Positions 19,909 to 24,402 of a DNA stretch of 24,402 nucleotides are shown one piece after another; positions within the stretch are counted from its first letter, which is position 1; the number at the start of each line of letters is the position of its first letter. The notes under the pieces were generated by a model. That model did no database searches. It had not been told where the DNA came from and worked only from the letters and a program-made list of their open reading frames with translations. The DNA is from a virus: IMG/VR virus record IMGVR_UViG_3300037628_000424, positions 1 to 24,402 of that record; one strand, given 5' to 3'. Position numbers and translations under genes: made by a program.

Positions 19909-20742
19909 CTACATGTTCCAGGCTCCGTCTAGCGCGACTAAGTCTGGCTGCTCATCTTCCTGTACTGCTCTTTGAACTTCGGCCAGTGACAGGTTAACCC
20001 TGAACGTGTGACCGATCTCCCGTTCAACATCGACGTACTCTTGGAGTAGCTCCGGTTTATCCTTCCCCGCAATCACCAAAGCTGCCTTTGGTGCGAAGAT
20101 GCAAAAGCAACAAGACAGCCTCGGCATTCCAATGTCATACGCTCGATGGTGTCGCACTCCCGACTCTTTGATATCTGCCCAGACTTCAGCCTCCGTCCAG
20201 TTGTGAATCGGTAACCAGTTGTAAACCGTGCGGCTCTTGGTACTCGCGTTCTTGTTCCTCTCAAAGACTCGCTTCTTCTTCCGTGCTGGTGACTCCTCCG
20301 CTCTGAAGCCGAAGACGTTCAGGATCTTGGTGTGGTGTCTCCTGTCCCTTCGTACTTTCCTGTCCAGCGCGGTCAACACTCGGCTGCATGGCGTTCTCTT
20401 AAAGTCACTGGTGCAATATCGTGCGGTGTTGCTCGGCCACATTCCTCGCTGTCTGACGTAGTCCAATAGGTTTGTACTCTCGTCACCGTCTTTGGTTCTT
20501 CGTCGGACCACGCTAAACCTCACGCCATAATGCTCTGCTTGTTCCCTCGCCAGTTCTGGACAGCCTTCCCACTCGACCTTATCAAGATCCGCGTGTGCTG
20601 CCTCTATGCGGGACAATGGATAACCCTGACGCTTTGCCAACTGGACAACAGCCCTTAACGCGGTCTGACTATCCTTCCCGCCTGACGTGTTGACCATGAT
20701 CGCGTCATACTTCCATAGCTTCACTTCAACAATCGGTGTCAT
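19909..20742 (-). CDS. PAPS reductase-like PP-loop protein
   Basis: The start at 20742 (MTPIVEVKLWKYD) overlaps the upstream TAA. Residues 20-25, SGGKDS, are the PP-loop that binds ATP pyrophosphate in CysH/DndC/tRNA-thiolase-type enzymes. AHADLDKVEWEGCPE (49-63), RYCTSDFKRTP (108-118) and PRLSCCFCIFAPK (207-219) are the usual later motifs of the phage and mobile-element branch. At 277 aa the size fits. Known relatives activate or transfer sulfur, or act as adenylating enzymes in DNA or RNA modification. Which reaction occurs here is unknown, and no other phosphorothioation gene is nearby. Confidence 0.92.
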   Translation of the reverse strand: MTPIVEVKLWKYDAIMVNTSGGKDSQTALRAVVQLAKRQGYPLSRIEAAHADLDKVEWEGCPELAREQAEHYGVRFSVVRRRTKDGDESTNLLDYVRQRGMWPSNTARYCTSDFKRTPCSRVLTALDRKVRRDRRHHTKILNVFGFRAEESPARKKKRVFERNKNASTKSRTVYNWLPIHNWTEAEVWADIKESGVRHHRAYDIGMPRLSCCFCIFAPKAALVIAGKDKPELLQEYVDVEREIGHTFRVNLSLAEVQRAVQEDEQPDLVALDGAWNM

Positions 20743-20939
20743 TATTCGATCCCTTCCGGTTTTGGTTGGCATATCTGCTCGACTGCCTCCAGCGGTGTCA
20801 CACCTTGGAGGTAGTAAAACAGAGCGGTGTCCCAATCCTGCCTTCCCGCTGTCTCGGGTCTTCGCTCGATCATTCGAGTATCGAACCGACTCATCCAAGC
20901 CTGACGTTGACGTTGTTCGCGTTTGCTTAATTTTCTCAT
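20742..20939 (-). CDS. Basic hypothetical protein, 65 aa
   Basis: ATG 20939 follows GGAAGGGGATAGG, the start-associated motif, with hairpin C upstream. The N-terminus is highly basic (RKLSKREQRQRQAW), then helical (DTALFYYLQGVTPLEAVEQI). It overlaps the PAPS reductase-like gene by TAATG, so it is probably co-translated with it. Confidence 0.77.
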   Translation of the reverse strand: MRKLSKREQRQRQAWMSRFDTRMIERRPETAGRQDWDTALFYYLQGVTPLEAVEQICQPKPEGIE

Positions 20940-20977
20940 CCTATCCCCTTCCTGACTGCTTTAGTGCAGCCACACCC

Positions 20978-20998
20978 CCCCGCGACGGAGTCACGAAG
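20978..20998 (-). other. Structured RNA element, hairpin C
   Basis: A 9-bp stem in leftward RNA (CUUCGUGAC with GUCGCGGGG) has three G-U pairs, all C-A on the + strand, and a 3-nt loop. It is flanked by CACC/GGUG-type pairing and followed by GGCUGCACUAA. It stands 40 nt before ATG 20939. Confidence 0.75.
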
Positions 20999-21014
20999 CG
21001 GTGTTGCCACGCTG

Positions 21015-21365
21015 TTATTCTTCCTCGTTATAGATCCGATGCGCGAGCCGTTTGAGAAGATCCGCAGGGACATACCGAACTATCAGACGCGGAGTATTTA
21101 CAGCCCTCGCTGCGTGTGCCATACCTCGCTGGTAATCGCTGTCCCACTTCCTGCCGACTCCATAGCCTTCGATCTTCTTGTTGATCCTATCGTGCATCCC
21201 TTCCTCAAACTCGCGCAGGATTACCTCGCGTGTCGCTGGATACCAAGACCCAAGGCCGTGATCGTATTCCGTGCCAACTGGTGCAGCCTTGCAATCCTTC
21301 CAGGCTTTGACGTACTGGCCGACACTCACTGTTTTGGTGCTTGCTGGTAGGTGGATAACGTGCAT
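21015..21365 (-). CDS. Hypothetical protein, 116 aa
   Basis: ATG 21365 follows GGAAGGGGGGAAGATA and overlaps the upstream TAA. It opens with strands (HVIHLPASTKTVSVGQYV), with an amphipathic middle (REVILREFEEGMHDRINKKI) and a basic helical end (ADLLKRLAHRIYNEEE). No family is recognised. Confidence 0.78.
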   Translation of the reverse strand: MHVIHLPASTKTVSVGQYVKAWKDCKAAPVGTEYDHGLGSWYPATREVILREFEEGMHDRINKKIEGYGVGRKWDSDYQRGMAHAARAVNTPRLIVRYVPADLLKRLAHRIYNEEE

Positions 21366-21790
21366 TATCTTCCCCCCTTCCAGTGGTCGCTATTGGCCGA
21401 AGTCTTGAAGACTCTGCAAGGGATCACCGCATTGATTCCATTGTGGGCCGTGTGGTAATCACGGTGGAAGAACCAGACCGATCCTAACCGCTGCTCTCCG
21501 GTGTCTTTCAGTTGATCGTGTTGGATGCAAGGCTCCAGTCCACCCGAGTAACTGAGGTATCCGTCACCGAAGTAGAAGCTACCGCCGATGGGACTGGTCT
21601 GTATTCCCATGCCTTCCTCCTTCCCCCAATCGTGTGAGAATCGGTGTGTGACACCATCGGCAAACTCGATATAATCCCCTACCCTTGCGCCTTCTCTTTT
21701 GTCCCACTGGTAGACCCGAGCGGTCAGAATATCGTGGTCCCTGTCGTCTGGTGTGATGTGTTGATCGTTCACAAAGTTGGCTCGAATCAT
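21365..21790 (-). CDS. Conserved phage-type hypothetical protein, 141 aa
   Basis: ATG 21790 follows AAGGGAGCCGAGT. The sequence (YQWDKREGARVGDYIEFADG, THRFSHDWG, GGSFYFGDGYLSYSGGLEP, CRVFKTSA) is beta-rich and has the look of a widespread phage and bacterial orphan family. No catalytic residues can be assigned. It overlaps both neighbours. Confidence 0.8.
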   Translation of the reverse strand: MIRANFVNDQHITPDDRDHDILTARVYQWDKREGARVGDYIEFADGVTHRFSHDWGKEEGMGIQTSPIGGSFYFGDGYLSYSGGLEPCIQHDQLKDTGEQRLGSVWFFHRDYHTAHNGINAVIPCRVFKTSANSDHWKGGR

Positions 21791-22044
21791 ACTCGGCTCC
21801 CTTCCATTGCCCAGTTATTCTCTCTCTGTTTCTTTTCCCATCGGTCAACGATGTAGAGGCCCAACTGTTGCGCGTTCGCCTTTGGCACGTCATAGGTGTA
21901 CCGCTGGACACGTCTGGGCTTTCTTCCTCTGGTCACGATTGAGTAGCGGTCAGTGTTCATGTATTGACGCAAGACCCAAAGGAATAAACGACCGATGATG
22001 TTGTTGGGGATCTTGGCAAACTGGACTGCTGGTGCTTTCTTCAT
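21787..22044 (-). CDS. Basic hypothetical protein, 85 aa, ending EGSRV
   Basis: ATG 22044 follows GAAGGGAGCCAAGT. It is a basic protein with FLWVLRQYMNTDRYSIVTRG, then GRKPRRVQRYTYDVPKA, which could bind nucleic acid. Its C-terminus EGSRV is produced by the repeated start-junction sequence of the next gene. Confidence 0.77.
   Translation of the reverse strand: MKKAPAVQFAKIPNNIIGRLFLWVLRQYMNTDRYSIVTRGRKPRRVQRYTYDVPKANAQQLGLYIVDRWEKKQRENNWAMEGSRV
21791..21806 (-). promoter_or_regulatory. Repeated translation junction, copy 3
   Basis: GAAGGGAGCCGAGT before ATG 21790. Copies also precede ATG 22044 and ATG 22331 (GAAGGGAGCCAAGT). Each serves as ribosome binding site and encodes the previous protein's EGS(Q/R)V end. 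Confidence 0.8.
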
Positions 22045-22331
22045 ACTTGGCTCCCTTCATTCACTTCCGTGGCACGTTCATACGCTTCCGAGAATGTAGT
22101 CAGTGACTCGCTCCCTGTCAGACTGGCGATCTTGCTGGAGAAGAGGATGCACACCGGATGCCGGTTCCTCTGGTCCGTGTCGAATCCCATTTCGCATAGC
22201 GTGTGCATGTGGCGAGCAAATGAGGAAACGACTCCCGAAAGATTGCAAGCGTCTTGGACTGCCATCGCGTCACGATACATGGGGGCTAACTTCTCCCTCA
22301 TTTCTGCCGGTGTCACTGTGTACTGATTCAT
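22041..22331 (-). CDS. Helical hypothetical protein, 96 aa, ending EGSQV
   Basis: ATG 22331 follows GAAGGGAGCCAAGT. It is a mostly helical protein (PAEMREKLAPMYRDAMAVQD; SFARHMHTLCEMGFD). Its ending EGSQV is encoded by the ribosome-binding junction of the next gene. No family is recognised. Confidence 0.78.
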   Translation of the reverse strand: MNQYTVTPAEMREKLAPMYRDAMAVQDACNLSGVVSSFARHMHTLCEMGFDTDQRNRHPVCILFSSKIASLTGSESLTTFSEAYERATEVNEGSQV

Positions 22332-22591
22332 ACTTGGCTCCCTTCTCCGTTCATTGTGTCCAGCGTTTCAGAGGCCCACTGTAAGCCAGTGGTGATCTGT
22401 CTCACTTCGTCGGCTGTCAGTCTGCCCAGCTTGGCAAACTTCCAAGAACCGTTCTTGGTGTTGCGTTCTCTTTTGATCTGGACCTTGGGTGTGCTTCCGT
22501 TGTACTGATAAATCCCGACCGTCAATCTGACCCCACCCACGGAGTAGACTTCCTTGGTTGCGATTTCTTTGTCTAGGCTTTCGTCAAACAT
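22328..22591 (-). CDS. Hypothetical protein, 87 aa, ending EGSQV
   Basis: The start at 22591 (MFDESLDKEI) follows GAAGGATAGGGAATCA, the start-associated motif. Strands GGVRLTVGIYQYN and KVQIKRERN are followed by a helical end (LTADEVRQITTGLQWASETL). Hairpin E stands upstream. The function is unknown. Confidence 0.78.
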   Translation of the reverse strand: MFDESLDKEIATKEVYSVGGVRLTVGIYQYNGSTPKVQIKRERNTKNGSWKFAKLGRLTADEVRQITTGLQWASETLDTMNGEGSQV

Positions 22592-22624
22592 TGATTCCCT
22601 ATCCTTCTCCCTACCTTGCGCTCG

Positions 22625-22656
22625 GGTCCGTGTCCAAGTAGAGGAAAACACGAACC
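22625..22656 (-). other. Hairpin E upstream of a start-associated motif
   Basis: Nine pairs in leftward RNA (GGUUCGUGU with ACACGGACC, one G-U) around a 14-nt loop, about 35 nt before ATG 22591. Confidence 0.6.
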
Positions 22657-22668
22657 AGGGGGGGGAAA

Positions 22669-22851
22669 CTATTCCCCTAATCCCATGGTGTAAACGTGGT
22701 TGGCAATGGCATCCCAATGGCTCTCCACTTGGTGTGGAGCGTACTGAGAGAAGATATCCATCTCCTCCTCAGTGATTGCCTTGGCTTCGATTGCCTCGGT
22801 GATTTGCTTGGAGTGAAGAGTTGAAACTTGAGGGTCTTTTGGTGTTTTCAT
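22669..22851 (-). CDS. Small helical protein, 60 aa, first gene of the leftward block
   Basis: ATG 22851 follows AAAGGATAGGGAAAT, the start-associated motif, about 18 nt from the predicted transcription start. The protein is helical and acidic (KQITEAIEAKAITEEEMDIF) with a Trp/His segment after it. Its TAG lies in a GGGGAA/TTCCCC hairpin (22662-22677). Being promoter-proximal it may be expressed early; the function is unknown. Confidence 0.78.
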   Translation of the reverse strand: MKTPKDPQVSTLHSKQITEAIEAKAITEEEMDIFSQYAPHQVESHWDAIANHVYTMGLGE

Positions 22852-22875
22852 ATTTCCCTATCCTTTCTTATATTC

Positions 22876-22905
22876 ATATTACCATGATCGTATGACCATG
22901 GTCAA
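22876..22905 (-). promoter_or_regulatory. Leftward promoter/operator P1
   Basis: TTGACC (22900-22905), an 18-bp spacer and TAATAT (22876-22881) form a good sigma-70-type promoter. The spacer carries the 20-bp sequence shared with P2 at 18248, itself an imperfect dyad (TGATCGT ATGACCA). It should drive the whole leftward gene block. Confidence 0.72.
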
Positions 22906-23012
22906 CACTCAGAAGCCTGTCCGCTCGATTTCGCTCGAAGGTGTCCCGCAAACCCTTGAGAATATGCAGCCCACAAGCCAGTAGAGACAGGGGTCAAAAC
23001 CCAGAAAACACC

Positions 23013-23040
23013 TGTCCCGTAGTCAGGAGTCTACGGGACA
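23013..23040. other. Perfect 10-bp inverted repeat
   Basis: TGTCCCGTAG and CTACGGGACA flank an 8-nt loop. No T-run follows on either side, so it may be an operator, a replication structure or a recombination site more than a terminator. Confidence 0.75.
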
Positions 23041-23082
23041 CCGATTTGACGAATGGATGCGTCGAGGATGGCCGTGACAGCG

Positions 23083-23111
23083 TTTACTCGAAGTAGGCAA
23101 GGGGATAGTAT
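23083..23111 (+). promoter_or_regulatory. Possible rightward promoter
   Basis: TTTACT, a 17-bp spacer and TAGTAT match sigma-70 elements at four of six positions each. It faces the rightward genes, which begin 600 bp later. Confidence 0.28.
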
Positions 23112-23193
23112 AGGATGGTTCACGCTCAAACGAAACGGACTGGCCGGTGACGCGGTGAGCATATTTGTCGGCGGTTCACCCTCGGCCAGTCCA

Positions 23194-23253
23194 CCAGACC
23201 AGACCACCCAGACCAGACCACCACCACCCAGACCAGACCGGCCAGACCAGACC
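23194..23253. repeat. Four direct repeats CCAGACCAGACC
   Basis: Copies start at 23194, 23208, 23228 and 23242, with steps of 14, 20 and 14 bp. The paired arrangement suggests two dimer sites or an iteron cluster. Confidence 0.85.
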
Positions 23254-23718
23254 GAAGAAAGAAGGAAGGAAGGAGGGGTCAAAAAGGAGTCGAATCCCCG
23301 GAATCCTCCAGCGGAGCAGGAGTCCCTTACTCCATGCTCTATGCTTACCCTATAACCGCGTCTCAGTAATTTTATTTTTTTTCTCTCTGGATTGACCTAC
23401 ACATACACACCTAGACGTGTTATCCTCTTTCTGCGCTTCCGAGGGTGTGTGCTTGGCTCCGAGCCTGAAAGGGAAACTGCGTGTGGTCATAAGAACACCC
23501 TCTATGAGTTCGCCCTGGTCGTCTGCTGCGCTCTTTGACAGGGTGCTTCGGAAGGATCGGCCAGGATGGATGGGGAGGTTCTTCATTCAGACGGCGAGAA
23601 GGAGAACGGCTGCGCGTAAGCGAAGCGGGGAATACATGCTCTCCGCTCCCTCCGTATTATTAACCAGGTGGTGTGGCTCTTATGAGTTTCTTGGAGGAGA
23701 GGTTTCTAGGGGGACTAG

Positions 23719-23877
23719 ATGAAAGTGGTCAAGGAGGCCAAAATCCGTGAGATTCAGCGTGAACTTGTGAAGGCGGAGGACAACTTCAGGAAGGCGACGG
23801 TGTTCCTGGGCCACGCCCGGGAGATGCTGTCAGCGGTGTCGGGGAATGTTAGACATACACCCAGGCGGGAGTGTTAG
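23719..23877 (+). CDS. Small helical protein, 52 aa, ending REC
   Basis: ATG 23719 follows AGGGGGACTAG, with GGAGGAGAGG further up. The product is a charged helix (AKIREIQRELVKAEDNFRKA) then a short hydrophobic part. Near the C-terminus SGNVRH comes from an exact dispersed 12-mer read in frame, and the end Arg-Glu-Cys-stop comes from a second copy 25 bp later. The frame is short, but the motif usage matches the other genes here. Confidence 0.65.
   Translation: MKVVKEAKIREIQRELVKAEDNFRKATVFLGHAREMLSAVSGNVRHTPRREC
23841..23877 (+). repeat. Two motif copies (23841 exact; 23866 CGGGAGTGTTAG)
   Basis: Spacing 25 bp. The first copy is internal to the 52-aa gene and the second provides its stop. 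Confidence 0.88.
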
Positions 23878-23925
23878 ATAAGAGCGTGTCAGGCCCACCA
23901 AAATTTTTTATGAGGGGGTGAGAGA

Positions 23926-24168
23926 ATGGGCGAACAGACTGAGGAGCAGAAGTGGAGTCCGACGATAGCGAGGTACAGCTTGGGACCGAACGTGATGGTG
24001 GTAGCGCGGACGCGGATCGAGGGGGCATGGTCGGCTTACTGTGCAGCGGTGCAGGGCCAGTCGATCTCGCATGATGAGAAGTTCACGTTGGACAACGGAA
24101 CGAAGCTGCCCGAGAAGATAGCGAGGGCGATCTTCGAGCAGTTCGAGGAACTGAAATACGTTTCTTGA
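23926..24168 (+). CDS. Hypothetical protein, 80 aa
   Basis: ATG 23926 follows GAGGGGGTGAGAGA. The protein has a beta segment (NVMVVARTRIEG), a middle helix and an acidic C-terminal helix (PEKIARAIFEQFEELKYVS). The next motif copy lies 2 nt after its stop. The function is unknown. Confidence 0.8.
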   Translation: MGEQTEEQKWSPTIARYSLGPNVMVVARTRIEGAWSAYCAAVQGQSISHDEKFTLDNGTKLPEKIARAIFEQFEELKYVS

Positions 24169-24170
24169 TT

Positions 24171-24182
24171 GGGGATTGTTAG
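24171..24182 (+). repeat. Variant motif GGGGATTGTTAG
   Basis: One-base variant, placed immediately after a gene's stop codon. Confidence 0.72.
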
Positions 24183-24207
24183 CATACGCAGCGCAGATTG
24201 ACCCGTA

Positions 24208-24360
24208 ATGATGGAATTGATCTTGCTGGCGATGGTAGTTGTTTTTTTCGGAGCGGCGTTGACGAAAGCGTTCAAGTTCGCCCTGGGCCTCGCGCGGGCT
24301 AAACCCCACCATACCCCTCAATGTGGGCGCGGCCGGGGCGATTCAGTGAGGGAATGTTAG
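24208..24360 (+). CDS. Small membrane protein, 50 aa, ending REC
   Basis: The start is ATG 24208 or 24211 with a weak ribosome binding site. Residues 3-18 are a transmembrane helix (ELILLAMVVVFFGAAL), followed by a basic part (TKAFKFALGLARAK) and a Gly/Arg-rich end. Arg-Glu-Cys-stop is supplied by AGGGAATGTTAG. Hydrophobicity and the motif-derived stop support it. Confidence 0.6.
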   Translation: MMELILLAMVVVFFGAALTKAFKFALGLARAKPHHTPQCGRGRGDSVREC

Positions 24361-24391
24361 ATGTGCACCTACTCGGCTCGGGGAATGTTAG
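24349..24391 (+). repeat. Two motif copies (24349 AGGGAATGTTAG; 24380 exact)
   Basis: Spacing 31 bp. The first closes the 50-aa gene and the second lies in the gap that runs off the window. Confidence 0.88.
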
Positions 24392-24402
24392 CAAACTGAG
24401 CC

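Larger units (their letters stand above)
22852..23718. other. Divergent non-coding region, 867 bp
   Basis: This separates the leftward block from the rightward genes at 23719. It holds promoter P1, a perfect 10-bp hairpin, a weak rightward promoter candidate, four 12-bp direct repeats, purine-rich DNA (23253-23290), an imperfect hairpin (23314-23338) and a T-run (23371-23383). I see no convincing gene; a frame ending at 23722 is discussed under rejected items. Confidence 0.6.

Noticed and set aside
19512-21010. A conserved leader peptide (MA-x-PL...) encoded across hairpins A and C
   Set aside because: A one-base length difference in the stem shifts the frame and B lacks the start, while the stem pairing is kept in all; RNA structure explains the conservation better.
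23288-23312. tRNA-like T-arm (GTCGAATCCCC) as a possible tRNA or attP
   Set aside because: The stem does not pair and no anticodon or D arm can be drawn; no tRNA was found in the window.
23031-23355. Open frames on both strands across the CCAGACCAGACC repeats
   Set aside because: Length comes from low-complexity repeat DNA; starts are weak and products are Pro/Arg/Gln strings.
23504-23722. A + frame whose TGA overlaps ATG 23719, as in real coupled genes
   Set aside because: The junction is suggestive, but there is no good ribosome binding site and the product is Arg/Ser-rich without structure; kept only as a possibility.

Overview
The window reads as a dense accessory stretch of a double-stranded DNA phage, or of a phage-like plasmid. 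It holds about 66 mostly tiny genes packed with ATGA, GTGA or TAATG overlaps. Shine-Dalgarno sequences are strong, so the host is a bacterium. No capsid, tail, terminase or polymerase gene is present. The host cannot be named from sequence alone. Base composition is moderate, and several traits recall phages of Actinobacteria: a GCRCLPCR-type protein, asymmetric stoperator-like repeats, and start-associated repeats preceded by hairpins. These are resemblances, not proof of relationship.

Layout. (1) From 1 to about 6.65 kb is a rightward operon of small proteins: a RyR-domain C-terminus, a HAD phosphatase, a PD-(D/E)xK-like nuclease, many zinc-ribbon proteins and a widespread phage protein of unknown function. 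(2) From 6.65 to 7.35 kb is a non-coding region with an array of a 12-bp motif, a 48-nt symmetric hairpin and 10-bp iterons, so it is an origin or control-region candidate. (3) From 7.35 to 8.34 kb is a rightward three-gene cassette with a sigma-region-4-like helix-turn-helix protein. (4) From 22.85 down to 8.46 kb is a leftward block of about 40 genes. It includes a PAPS-reductase-like protein, a RadC-type JAB protein, a minimal ATP-dependent polynucleotide ligase, a SANT/helix-turn-helix protein, a DUF6166-type protein, a small serine recombinase and a ribbon-helix-helix protein. (5) From 22.85 to 23.72 kb is a divergent non-coding region with promoters, a perfect hairpin and four CCAGACCAGACC repeats. 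(6) From 23.72 kb to the end, rightward genes resume.

Main observation. GGGGAATGTTAG, consensus NGGGARTGTTAG, occurs about 24 times, always on the + strand and only in the rightward blocks. It commonly supplies the last codons and stop of a gene (Gly/Arg-Glu-Cys-stop), lies just after a gene, or is read through in frame as Gly-Asn-Val-Arg. It is absent from the 15-kb leftward block.

The leftward block has its own punctuation. One is an AGGATAGGGAA motif against many start codons. At five of these starts a hairpin lies upstream, and its G-U pairs make sense only in leftward RNA. The other is a GAAGGGAGCCAAGTATGA junction repeated at three consecutive genes. Two leftward promoters share an identical 20-bp operator-like spacer. 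A parS-like palindrome lies at 1243. Together these look like several dispersed-site regulatory or maintenance systems whose binding factors lie outside, or are unidentified within, this window.
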